The notes under the pieces: model-generated
Seen by the model: the letters and a program-made list of their open reading frames with translations, nothing else
What the model was told of the DNA's origin: nothing
Database searches by the model: none
Origin: Adenophora triphylla var. japonica
Taxonomy: Eukaryota > Streptophyta > Magnoliopsida > Asterales > Campanulaceae
Direction of reading: 5' to 3'
Assembly (NCBI GenBank): GCA_022495995.1
Contig: JAFEMH010001452.1
Span: 136,501 to 200,500 of the forward strand
Length of the DNA: 64,000 nt
Made by a program: the position numbers and the translations under genes
Shown: in pieces, positions 33,461 through 42,909 of the stretch
How positions within the stretch are numbered: the first letter of the stretch is position 1
Layout of the letters: every line of letters starts with the position of its first letter

Positions 33461-34546
33461 CTATTGAATTAATTTTGCTAGTGTCAATTCTCGGATAAGG
33501 ATTGGGACGGTTGTTTCGCGATGGGACGATTCGGTCTTTCTATCGGGATGGTCATATGTCGACGTCTTGGATGATGACTTTGATCTTCGCAGCCTCATCT
33601 TCCTCCGAGTCTTATGAATCTCAATGCCACGCTCCCTGACTTCCTCCAAATCCGCTACAAGGAGTCATTACCAAATCTTGGTAATACTTTGCGAATCTTT
33701 CTTCAACCCCATTTTGAATGCTTCGTGGCGTCATCGACATGTCAAGATTGGGAATTTCCAAGACCTCTTTATTGAACCGGTGGACGTAATCCTTTAGGTT
33801 TCATTAGGCCGCTGAGTTACATTGTAAAGGTCACTTGTCAACCTTTCAAATTGTCGATCGCATGAGAATTGGTTATAGAACATGTTGATGAGCCGGGCGT
33901 ATGAACCAATTGAACCTAGGGGTTGCCTAATCAACCATTTGAGAGCTGGTCCGGATAAGGTGGATCCAAATCCCCGCATAAGCAAGCCTCCCGGAATTGA
34001 AGTGGAATATGGATTATGTCCATCTTTTCTTGATAGTGTGCCACGTGCTCCTCCGGGTCCGTGGTGCCGTCGTACAACTTCATAGATGGTACATCGAAGT
34101 GCTTCGGTATGTCGACATTTGCAATTGCCGGGACAAACCGAGACCGATTGTAGCAGTTTTGCAAGTATCGGTTGAATTGGAGGAGTCACACCCGGTACGT
34201 TCATTACTAATTCTCTCGAGATCCCGCATCCGTTTAGCTAGTGGGTTTCCCGCAAAAGGGTCGGCCATAGGAATACGATTGAAATTATTATTATTGAAAA
34301 GATTATTAAGCAAACCAGAGTTGTCCGTAGTAGTCGTGACAGAAAGTCTTTGTCTATAAATGGGATGAATGGAGTGAATCCTGCAGAAGATGGTGTCAAA
34401 GGGGTGTCCCCGGGCAAAGATGTTGACATCATGAAAGATGTCGGCGGAGGAGGATTGCCCATTGGAATGAATTCATTCTCGAAATGTAGATCCTCCTGAG
34501 TTGTCAAAGTTGAGAACCCTTGCGCGCAGTGGTGATATGTTTTCAA
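33461..34546 (-). pseudogene. Gag, element C
   Basis: The capsid-like block of the Retrotrans_gag type is recognisable across three frames: IPKHFDVPSMKLYDGTTDPE, HVAHYQEKMDIIHIP, LSGPALKWLIRQPLGSIGSY and FSCDRQFERLTSDLYNVTQR. The upstream part is Asn/Pro-rich. A zinc-binding region was not clearly found downstream; 33209-33414 has WCAYHEDFGHVLE, which could be the degenerate zinc knuckle. Confidence 0.7.
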
Positions 34547-34878
34547 GCCGAGATGCTATGAGTTGTTGGTCTTTCTCGCATCTTAATCATGGAATTGGTC
34601 AACACCTTCGAATTGTTATCTTGCTGGTCCAACCTTTGATTCAACCTCGGTTAGGATACTCCGGATGTCGCATCTGCATTGGAAGAGGTCGCCCCCTTTT
34701 GTGGAGTCTTCGTAGGTTGAGTTGGCCGAGATCCGGTCCGAGGAGGCGGTGGTAACAAGCCGGTTCTACCTCCCGATGTGGGAACAACGGTGGGACCTTT
34801 GCCGGCGGTGGACACATTGGTGGGTGCGTACATAGTGAATTCGATTAGGAAATGTTTCAAATAACCGATAAACCACGA

Positions 34879-34896
34879 GGCCCCTCGGTGGCGCCA
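34879..34896 (-). other. Primer-binding site, element C
   Basis: TGGCGCCACCGAGGGGCC on the minus strand, three bases after the LTR. It differs from the PBS class of A, B and D, so C belongs to another family. Confidence 0.7.
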
Positions 34897-34899
34897 AAT

Positions 34900-35506
34900 T
34901 GTTTTGGTAGAAAAAACAATAGAGTAGAATCTTAACTATGTTTAGTGTGTGGATTGAATAATAAGGAGGGAACTATGGAATTCGATTATATGAAACAAGA
35001 AAATGAAAAACGAGACAATGACAACGCGATTTGTTAACGAGGAAAACCTTGGAGGTGATAACCTCTTTGGAAAAAACCCCGGGAGTTAGGTCTCCAACCT
35101 TAAAGGTTCCACTATAATGATCACAATTACAACTTCGGAAGATAATGGAGAGGATTACAAGAGTTTGTGTGTAAAGTGTGTGCGTATGAGCATGAGTGTC
35201 ATTTTCCGTCTCCATTTCCCCTTAAATACAAGTAACTAAGAAAGAGTCAAATATGGTTCCTACAATCTCGGCATTGTGGTTTATCTTTTCAACCTCCGTG
35301 AGACCAAGTCGCCCTAGCCGTTTGAAGGTATGTTGAACGTGCTTGAAGGTTGTTTCCGCATTCCTCTCTTAATTACTGAAAAATAAGAATAATAATATTA
35401 GGAAATATTGGACAAGTAAATATTTAAAACAATACTTACAGTGTAATGACATCTCGTTATGCAGGATCAGCTGAAGATGTCGTCATGTCAAAAAATGCCC
35501 ACAACA
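34900..35506 (-). repeat. 5' LTR of element C
   Basis: 607 bp, nearly identical to 26460-27063. Transcription would run leftwards from here. The nearest TATA-like sequence is TATTTAAG at about 35221-35228 on the minus strand. Confidence 0.92.
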
Positions 35507-35569
35507 ATATTTTTGAAAAAATAAATAAATCATAAATATTAATTAATTTTAATTTTATAATGCCATTAT
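35507..35569. repeat. AT-rich inverted arm, left of the cassette
   Basis: This 60-bp arm ending TAATGCCATTAT is nearly the reverse complement of 38229-38288. Across the insertion of C the match extends into CATAAATATTTATGATAT at 26441-26459. The arms bracket the telomere/DnaJ cassette. Confidence 0.7.
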
Positions 35570-35572
35570 TTT

Positions 35573-36462
35573 TATACCCTATACCCTATACCCCTATACC
35601 CTATACCCTATACACTATACCCTATACCCTATACCCTATACCCTATACCCTATACCCTATACCCTATACCCTATACCCTATACCCTATACCCTATACCCT
35701 ATACCCTATACCCTATACCCTATACCCTATACCCTATACCCCTATACCCTATACCCTATACCTATACTATACCCTATACCCTATACCCTATACCCTATAC
35801 CCTATACCCTATACCCTATACCCTATACCCTATACCCTATACCCTATAATTCTATACCCTATACCCTATACCCTATATCCTATACCCTATACCCTATACC
35901 CTATACCCTATACCCTATACCCTATACCCTATACCTTATACCCTATGCCCTATACCTTATAACCTATACCCTATACCACATACCCTATACCCTATACTGC
36001 TATACCACTATACTCCTATACCCTATACCTATACCCTATACTTTATACCCTATACCCTATACCTATACCCTATACCCTATACCCTATACTATACTATACC
36101 CTATACCCTATACCCTATACACTATACCCTATACCCTATACCTATACCCTATACCCTATACCCTATACCCTATACCCTATACCATACCTATACCCTATAC
36201 CCTATACCTATACTATACCCTATACCCTATACCCTATACCCTATACCCTATACTTATACCCTATACTCCCTATACTCTATACCCTATACCTATACCCTAT
36301 ACCCTATACCCTATACCCTATACCCTATACTCCTATACTCCTATACCCTATACCCTATACTTTATACCCTATACCTATACCCTATACCCTATACTCCTAT
36401 ACTCCTATACCCTCTATACTTATACCCTATACCCTATACCTATACCCTATACCCTATACCTA
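35573..36462. repeat. (CCCTATA)n telomere-like variant array
   Basis: About 890 bp of seven-base CCCTATA units with occasional one-base losses, gains or substitutions. The G-strand form, TATAGGG, differs from the plant telomere unit TTTAGGG at one position. A 316-codon open frame through it exists only because the unit lacks stops in that register. Confidence 0.95.
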
Positions 36463-36985
36463 TGGTTTAGGGTTTGGGGTTGTGGTTTAGGGTTTAGGGT
36501 TAGGGCTTAGGTTTAGGGTTTGTGGTTTAGGGTTTTAGGGTTTAGGGTTTAGGGTTTAGGGTTAGGAGTTTGGGGTTGGGGTTTAGGGTTTAGGGTTTGG
36601 GGTTTAGGGTTTAGGGTTTAGGGTTTAGGGTTTAGGGGTTAGTGGTTTAGGGTTGGGGTTTGGGGTTGTAGGGTTTGGGGTTTGGGGTTTGGGTTTAGGG
36701 TTTTGGGTTTAGGGTTTAGGGTTTAGGGTTTAGGGGGTTTAGGGTTTAGGGGTTTAGGCTTAGGGTTGGGAGTTTAGGGTTTAGGGGTTAGGTTTGGGGT
36801 TAGGTTTAGGGTTTAGGGGTTAGGGGTTAGGGGGTTAGGGTGGTTTTGGGTTTAGGTTTGTGTGGTTTGGGGTTTAGGGGGTTTAGTTAGGGTTTAGGGT
36901 TGTGGTTTAGGTTAGGTTAGGTTTAGGTTTGTGGTAGGGTTGTGGTTAGGGGTTAGGCTTGGGGTTTAGGCCGGGTTTAGGGTTT
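36463..36985. repeat. Degenerate (TTTAGGG)n interstitial telomeric repeat
   Basis: About 520 bp of TTTAGGG, GGTTTGG and related variants on the plus strand, directly after the CCCTATA array. It ends within a few bases of the DnaJ-derived arm. The two arrays point away from each other, unlike an end-to-end telomere fusion. Confidence 0.95.
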
Positions 36986-36988
36986 ATA

Positions 36989-37254
36989 CAAAACAAGGAA
37001 CTAACCAACTATTAGACAACACTCTGGAGATTATTGTCTCATAAGTAATAACTAAGATATCCAGAAAACAAAGACCCACATCATTACTGCTGAGCACACT
37101 GCACTCTTTGGCCCCCACCACCGTGCATGTCATCATCTACATCGTAAGCTTCAATGTTGACATCGTGAAGGGTTGTCTCCTCGCACTCATCAAGCTCCAT
37201 ATCTGTCATCTGCGATGAAGGCTTTGAGGCAAAGACACCCTCTGGGCCTTGCAT
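36989..37254 (-). pseudogene. DnaJ/HSP40 3' end, left (antisense) arm of inverted repeat
   Basis: Reverse complement of 37688-37958 with about eight differences by eye. It holds the 3' untranslated sequence and the last coding part of a type A plant J-protein: MELDDECEETTLHDVN, an acidic DDMHGGG stretch and a C-terminus that is frame-altered in this copy. It starts within 4 bp of the telomeric array. J-proteins of this type are cytosolic HSP70 co-chaperones, farnesylated at the C-terminal Cys of the CAQQ box. Confidence 0.85.
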
Positions 37255-37436
37255 GTACAGAGAAGAAGGTCTTGGAAGTGGTTGTGGAGAAGGGTATGCA
37301 AAATGGACAGAAAATTACATTCCCACACGAGAAGCCGATGAAGCTCCTGACACTCTTACTGGAGACATAGTCTTTGTACTACAAATGTAAAGAGCACCCA
37401 AAGTTCAAGCGAAAGGGTGATGACATATTTGTTAGG
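37255..37436 (+). pseudogene. DnaJ C-terminal domain fragment in the hairpin loop
   Basis: On the plus strand KVLEVVVEKGMQNGQKITFP, then in a shifted frame EADEAPDTLTGDIVFVLQ and KEHPKFKRKGDD. This is the substrate-binding C-terminal domain of type A J-proteins and lies upstream of the portion in the arms in a normal gene. Two shifts break it. It starts where the left arm ends and runs in the opposite direction, so the fragments were rearranged. Confidence 0.85.
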
Positions 37437-37503
37437 GGCTAAATATCCTTTTCAAACTTTCAAACCAACTTAATCAGACACCTCTAAATCCCTCTCTCCC
37501 ATC

Positions 37504-37534
<31 letters not shown>

Positions 37535-37655
37535 CAGCAATTGAATTTGAAAATAACAAATATCGAGCCGCTCTTACCCTGGTGCTATTTCATCTTTAAT
37601 TTCACGTAATTCCACATTTCAATTCTCTCCCTTCCTGTCTGGGTCCGAATCTGGG
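37437..37655. other. Hairpin loop filler with (CT)n microsatellite
   Basis: Unrecognised sequence, including a CT dinucleotide run at 37503-37535. It interrupts the DnaJ homology between the C-terminal domain fragment and the final coding part. Confidence 0.6.
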
Positions 37656-37958
37656 TTCGACTTCCTGCATTCCTTGACTTCCGAACAATGCAAGGCCCTA
37701 GAGGGTGTCTTTGCCTCCTAAGCCTTCATCGCAGATGACAGATATGGAGCTTGATGATGAGTGCGAGGAGACAACCCTTCACGATGTCAACATTGAAGCT
37801 TACGATGTAGATGATGACATGCACGGTGGTGGGGGCCAGAGAGTACAGTGTGCTCAGCAGTAATGATGTGGGTCTTTGTTTTCTGGATATCTTAGTTATG
37901 ACTTATGAGACAATAATCTCCAGAGTGTTGTCTAATAGTTGGTTAGTTCCTTGTTTTG
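37656..37958 (+). pseudogene. DnaJ/HSP40 3' end, right (sense) arm
   Basis: A frame with SLTSEQCKALEGV is followed, after a shift, by SSQMTDMELDDECEETTLHD, then an acidic stretch and QRVQCAQQ with a stop near 37862 and about 95 bp of 3' untranslated sequence. CAQQ is the prenylation box of plant ANJ1/ATJ2/ATJ3-type J-proteins. The charged, Gln-rich stretch that family members carry before the acidic part seems to be missing. Bases 37688-37958 form the inverted repeat with 36989-37254. The source gene is not in the window. Confidence 0.88.
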
Positions 37959-38228
37959 GACTAATCTTGTTTTTGTTTTATTTTGGATACTCCTCGACCT
38001 ACCCATTCCATAACTTAACCCCAGAACCCTCAAATCTCTTTAAAATCAAAAAGGTTTTTCTTATTGTTTTCCTAAATAAATGATAAGTGGCGAAATTAAA
38101 ATTTAAATTCTTTGTCGAAACAAAACGTACATGAATGTTCGTTCAAAACAAAAAAAGAGAACATGATGACGCCACAACTTTCGGGATCTCACAAGGATGA
38201 ATAAGCGGCTTGACCGAATGTGGTACTT
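37959..38228. other. Right part of the cassette, unrecognised
   Basis: Probably more 3' flanking sequence of the captured J-protein gene followed by unassigned DNA. No frame is supported. Confidence 0.35.
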
Positions 38229-38288
38229 ATAATGGCATTAAAAATTAAAATGAATAAATATTTATGATTTATTTATTTTTCAAAAATA
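38229..38288. repeat. AT-rich inverted arm, right of the cassette
   Basis: Partner of 35507-35569. Its outer side continues into ATAAATATTTATGATATT, as the left arm does across element C. Confidence 0.7.
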
Positions 38289-38379
38289 TCATAAATATTT
38301 ATGATATTTTAATGTTTTTTAGTTTGTTATTTTGTTAATTAGTTCTAAAAATAAACAAAAATTACATTTTGTTATCAAG

Positions 38380-38858
38380 AACGGAAATTTTCGTCGATAA
38401 ATAAAAAATATTAAATTATCACGGCGGAAATATTCCGTCGGTGTTTAATAAAAAAAAAAAAAACATTTAATTTCACCGTCGGAAATATTCCGTCGGTGTA
38501 ATATTTCAAAAAGAAAAATAAAAAATATTTTAATTTCACCGTCGGAATATTTCCGACGCTGATAAATAAAAAAATAAAAAAATGATATATTTTCACCGGC
38601 GGAATATTTCCGTCGCTGATAAAGATTTAGCGGCGGAATATTCCGTCGGTAAATCAACCGCCAAATTAGCGGCGGAAATAAACGAATATTCGAGGAATAT
38701 TCGTTTTAGCGGCGGAATTTAGCGGCGGAATTAAATTCCGTCGCTAAATTTGACGCCAAAAATTTTCCGACGCTAAAGCCTATATTCCGCCGCTATTTAG
38801 CGACGGAATCTGTCCGTCGCTGATAATTCCGTCGCTAAATGACCTGTTTCTGGTAGTG
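38380..38858. repeat. Right subterminal repeats and terminal inverted repeat of CACTA F
   Basis: About 15 motifs around CCGTCGGTG/AGCGGCGGAATATTCCG in both orientations end in the terminal repeat GGTCATTT...CTGGTAGTG (reverse of CACTACCAG). The CAA duplication follows. Confidence 0.88.
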
Positions 38859-38992
38859 CAAGGTAGTATGAGATCCTCGACAATTACCTCCCAATGAGCG
38901 ATTCTGATCTAAGTCCCTCCTAAGCCTACACCTATCCTCAAGCGCAACAACAAAGATCAACCCTCCCAAGAACTACAGATTTCAGATTCCAG

Positions 38993-39650
38993 GTTCAGAT
39001 GCCTCAAAATAGTCTCTCCACCAGGTTCAGACGCCTCAAAACAGTCTCTCCCCTAGGTTCAGATGCCTCAAAACGGTCTCCCACCAGGTTCAGACGCCTC
39101 AAAACGGTCTCTCACCAGGTTCAGACGCCTCAAAACAGTCTCCCACCAGGTTCAGATGCCTCGAAATAGTCTCCCACCGAGGTTCAGACGCCTCAAAATA
39201 GTCTCCCCACCAGGTTCTGATGCCTCAAAACAGTCTCTCCACCAGGTTCAGACGCCTCAAAACAGTCTTCCACCAGGTTCAGATGCCTCAAAATAGTCTC
39301 CCACCAGGTTCAGACGCCTCAAAACAGTCTCCTACCAGGTTCAGATGCCTCAAAATAGTCTCCCACCAGGTTCAAACGCCTCAAAACAGTCTCCCACCAG
39401 GTTCAGATGCCTCAAAACAGTCTTTCACCAGGTTCAGTCGCCTCAAAACAGTCTCTCACCAGGTTCAGATGCCTCAAAACAGTCTCTCCACCAGGTTCAG
39501 ACGCCTCAAAACAGTCTCTCCACCAGGTTCAGACGCCTCAAAATAGTCTCTCCACCAGGTTCAGACGCCTCAAAACAGTCTCTCCATCAGGTTCAGATGC
39601 CTCAAAACAGTCTCCCCACCAGGTTCAGACGCCTCATAATAGTCTCTTTG
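38993..39650. repeat. 32-bp tandem array, 3' region of element A
   Basis: About 20 copies of a 31-32 bp unit with CCAGGTTCAGACGCCTCAAA followed by ACAGTCTCTC. Variation is mostly A/G at two positions (GATGCC/GACGCC, AATAG/AACAG). Element D has two to three copies of the same core in its own 3' region at 8430-8520. Open frames in all registers reflect the repeat. Confidence 0.95.
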
Positions 39651-39848
39651 GATCAGATCTCCCCTAACCGTCCGAACTACGATTTGGCTTGATTCCCTCC
39701 CTGGGATACGTAGGAATCCTTTTCTCAAAAGGTCCAGTCATCCTTTTCCCCAGATCACCATCTAGCCCTCCGCCTTATCCTCCAGCCGCTCATTGGGTTT
39801 GGGTCTTATATTATCGACAACCTCACTTCTTCCATAAGTGACGTTGCC

Positions 39849-39857
39849 GAGGGGCTC
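39849..39857 (+). other. Polypurine tract, element A
   Basis: GAGGGGCTC directly before the 3' LTR. The preceding AAGTGACGTTGCC matches the sequence at the same place in D. Confidence 0.75.
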
Positions 39858-41752
39858 TGTAAGTACGCCAATCCAATTCGCGTTCCCTTTTTAGGTGAAT
39901 TTTAAATGATAAAATTGCACTAAGGGGCATTTTGGTAAATTCTCGGTCCGTTCTGAGACTTCCGGGAACTTTTTATAAGTTTCCCGCGAAGGAAGTATTT
40001 TTTAGTACTTTTCTCGGACAAAAGGACCTAAAAGGAATAAATCAGCTTGGACCTCTTGGGAATTAACCCGGAATGTTCCAGAATCTGGTTTTGGCGCCAG
40101 AATCGGTTATGGACGTGGCCCGTCGTGCGACAGCTTGAAACATGGAAAGTGGAAGCGTTGGGTCGTGCGACAGTTTAATTCCTTTTCCCATTTACTTATA
40201 AATACCAATTACATTCATTTGTTAAAGGTCTCTCACATTTCTCACACACAGTTTGCACACTTTTCTCTCTCCTCTCTCTCTCTCTATATGCAGATCCATC
40301 TTCCCCATTGCAAAAGCTTCCTCAAACTTCAACCAAGCTCCCTCACCGGCGACCCAAACTCAACACCTCCACACCAATCACCGGCAACCTTCTCTCCTTC
40401 AACTTTTGCACCAGTTCTCTCTCATCTCCAACCTAACCTAGCTCTTCCTCCTTCTCCCTCAATCCCGTTCCTCACCAACCCTCTCTGTACCAAAACGCAA
40501 ACACCATTATCAGCGCCCTAAATTGCCTCCCTCACCTTCACTTGATCTCCGGCCGAACTCCTCACCGATCCCTATCTCTACCCAGAAACACCAAGTTTCC
40601 CCACCAAAGCAGCGCCCCTGTTCCAACTCCTTTTGCGTTATACTCATTCCGGCCTTGAAGCGTCAACAGCTGAGCTCGATCTCTCCCTCTCCGAAGCTGA
40701 TTTTGAAGCTCTCTAAACCTAAATGGGTGTAGAGATCGTGGATACTCCAAGGGTAATTCCTAAATCTCGTTCTTCATCTCTCTGCAGCTTATGCTATTTC
40801 CCTGTTCTTCATACAAAATTTGTTAATCTGGGATTTGATTTACTCTGCCTTGGTGCATATTTGTGATATTCATGTTCTGGTTCATATGTTTTACATATAC
40901 AATGGGTTGATCTCTCATTGATTCATGGATCTTGCCGTGTTTGATATTGTTCTCAGTTGTTCATGGGTTTTTTTGCCGTAGTTGGTGTTGGTACTGTTAT
41001 TCAGGCTAGAACCTAATTGAAGTGGGCATTGTTATAATCTCTTTTTTGCTCCCAGTTTGATTTGATCTGAGTGCTTAAGCATTGATTTGATATTGGTTGG
41101 TCTAGACACCAAATAGAGAATGAATCCGTCATATTCATTCTCTTTCATATGTTTATCCATAATGTGATTTGTGGTATTTGTTGTTTATTGGCCGAGGGAG
41201 TGTGGATCTCCCTATATCCACATCCCCTTGGTCAATCTATTCTGAATTCGTTGATTTCTGATTGTGTTGGGATCTGAATTGTTTGTTGTTGGATTTGTGC
41301 TCATTTGTAAAGTGTCTGCAAACGACAAGGTTGTGTCGCGCGACACCATTGAACCCTCAGGTCCTGTGTCACGCGACACAACGTGCCCTATGCAGAGACT
41401 ATTATTTTAGTTGTAAGTTCTGTTTGTTCTTGATGTAAAGTGGGACGTGGCCTCCCAGAGTCAATGGCTTACAAATTGTATTTTCCCCCGTGTTGATTAA
41501 TAAAACAAAGCACTGATTTGCATTTTAATACATATCTTGTCATACACACTTTGCACACACATTTGGATAAATTGAATGTTGAACATTGAAAGACTCGTCC
41601 ACGGGTGAGGCGTGTCGGGTGAACTCTCGGTTCTTCCCAACACGTAACTTGACCCCCGAACCCATTTTCTCTGTCAAAAAAGGTTTTCAATGTTTCCTTT
41701 TAAAAATAGCGTGGCGACTCCTTTTTATTTTTTTTCAGCGTGCGCACATTCA
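39858..41752 (+). repeat. 3' LTR of element A
   Basis: 1895 bp with the same ends as the 5' LTR, a TATAAATA at 40197-40204 and the palindrome pairs. One palindrome here is the perfect GTGTCGCGCGACAC at about 41332. A 45-bp stretch of the 5' LTR is absent near 40443; short similar sequences (CTCTT/GTTCTTCC) at the junction suggest a small deletion. GTATC follows at 41753. Confidence 0.95.
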
Positions 41753-41757
41753 GTATC
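41753..41757. repeat. Target-site duplication GTATC, right of A
   Basis: Second copy of the duplication; the interrupted antisense gene resumes here. Confidence 0.9.
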
Positions 41758-42909
41758 TCAGTTGAAGAAGCATACGGGATGCTAATACTGAACACAGACT
41801 ATGTTGACATTTCGAGGCTGCCCGATAAATTTGCCGGTGTCGAGGGGAGCGTTTTTACGTGGGACACGTTTGCTCTGTGCGCGATTGCTACTTTGTTCAC
41901 ATTCACATCTCTGGGTGTGTGCCATCACAGTGTACTGGACCTGGTGAGACAGTGCCGAAACGGGGGAGACATCGTGCCTTTGATCCAGGGCGAGACATTC
42001 CTGGGCATAGGTCGAATGGTGACCGGCAGCCGATATATGTGGGGAAGGAGTCCCGCTATGCTCACTATGTGGTTGAGGGAGCGATTGCAGATGATGCTCG
42101 AGGTGCCAGTGTCTTGTGATGCTTGGTCCTTTTCTCGATATCCTCTGGTGATAGGGGGCAATCAGGCTTAACTGGAGCTCTGGATGGCCAGACTCCGCAC
42201 GCATCACTTGCGATGGTGGGTTCCTCATTGGAATCTACAAACTTGTCGGACCGCTCAGGAGGGTGTTTTGGTTGTCAGGGTATCGGGGTTGTCCCAGACT
42301 GCTTTCTACATTCCATCATTGGTGCTGCGACAGTACGGGCTGGAGCAGGTGCCACTGACGGGTTTGGGTCATGCTGCTACCTTCGAGGTGGGACCTCTTC
42401 CGATGGAAGATCCTTCGATGCTATTTCTTCTCACATGGTTGTGGCAATACACGTCCTTTCCTGCCAGGGTTATCTTTCACCAGAGAGGGGGCATTGTTTT
42501 GTCTACGCAGTATCTGAACTGGTACGAAGAGTGTATGGGGGAGACACAGATGGCCATCTTGTAGAGACGGAGGGAGCTGTTGGGTCTTGATTACCCTGAC
42601 GGCTCGACTTTGAGGAGGGCCAAAGCGGGAGCTAACCCTCAGAATCGTACTGGGGATGACATGGCTGACTATGAGGTCAATGCTAGTCGGGAGGCCGATC
42701 AAAGCACGGTCATGATGGCTCGAAGAGAGGCGGCTCAAGATAAAGCTAGGGAAAGGGTTGCATTGGCAGCTGCCGGTTTAACGTAGGCGTCGGGAAGGGT
42801 CCCTGAGCCGGGTAGAAGGACTATGGGAATATTCCATGTGAAGGTGAAGAATACTCGCCGCAGAAAAGGGAAGGGGAAGAAGTATGAAGGACCAAGTACG
42901 GGAGACTAG

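Larger units (their letters stand above)
26460..35506 (-). mobile_element. Element C: Ty3/Gypsy (Tat-like) retrotransposon
   Basis: 9047 bp with LTRs at 26460-27063 and 34900-35506 and a perfect ATATT duplication at 26455-26459 and 35507-35511. Minus-strand order: LTR, PBS, gag, protease, RT, RNase H, integrase, antisense frame, PPT, LTR. The LTRs differ at only about two places, which implies a recent insertion. All coding domains are broken by frameshifts and stops. It sits in the right subterminal region of CACTA F. Confidence 0.9.
20696..38858. mobile_element. Element F: CACTA (En/Spm) DNA transposon
   Basis: The left end starts CACTACCAGAAAAAGGTCAT. The right end, read on the minus strand, starts CACTACCAGAAACAGGTCAT, one mismatch over these bases and continuing into AGCGACGG. 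The flanking triplets are CAA at 20693-20695 and CAA at 38859-38861, the expected 3-bp duplication. Subterminal CCGTCGCTAAA/TTTAGCGGCGG repeats occupy both ends. With element C, the Helitron and the telomere/DnaJ cassette removed, F is about 6 kb. It carries a minus-strand accessory transposase gene near the left end but no TNP2-type transposase, so it was probably non-autonomous. Confidence 0.92.
13591..41752 (+). mobile_element. Element A: complete non-autonomous LTR retrotransposon with large nested insertion
   Basis: LTRs at 13591-15531 and 39858-41752, a PBS at 15533, a polypurine tract at 39849 and a perfect GTATC duplication define a complete insertion of 28.2 kb. CACTA element F (20696-38858) accounts for 18.2 kb of this; A itself is about 10 kb. 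The remaining internal sequence (15551-20695 and 38859-39857) has no recognisable gag or pol. PBS, PPT, the first LTR bases and the 3' stem-loops match element D, which makes a D-like element the likely source of its proteins. Confidence 0.9.
13243..42909 (+). pseudogene. Antisense ORF 2 of element D, split by element A (DUF7745/PMD-like)
   Basis: The ATG at 13243 sits in a good plant context (TCCATGGCT). The first 348 bases run to 13590, element A intervenes, and the same frame continues from 41758 to a TAG at 42909, 1500 bases in total. Motifs LMLDWNLLRAA, YNEITPTFEDFRAILGGP and later MARLRTHHLRWW resemble DUF7745 proteins, relatives of the plant mobile domain; I judge this by pattern memory only. 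The C-terminal part is basic (RRRKGKGKK). In-frame stops near 13327, 42172, 42564 and 42784 break it, but I see no frameshift, so decay is mild compared with gag-pol. It converges on pol, which ends at 43364. Confidence 0.65.

Noticed and set aside
35560..36510. 316-codon open frame of repeated PYTLYPI
   Set aside because: It is a translation of the CCCTATA microsatellite, which has no stop in this register. The adjacent telomeric repeat ends it. No gene.
35573..36985. True chromosome end or telomere-telomere fusion
   Set aside because: The arrays are internal to a CACTA element and point in the orientation opposite to a head-to-head fusion.
38993..39650. Evenly spaced repeats resembling a CRISPR array
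   Set aside because: The 32-bp units are continuous tandem copies without unique spacers, and the context is a plant retrotransposon 3' region.
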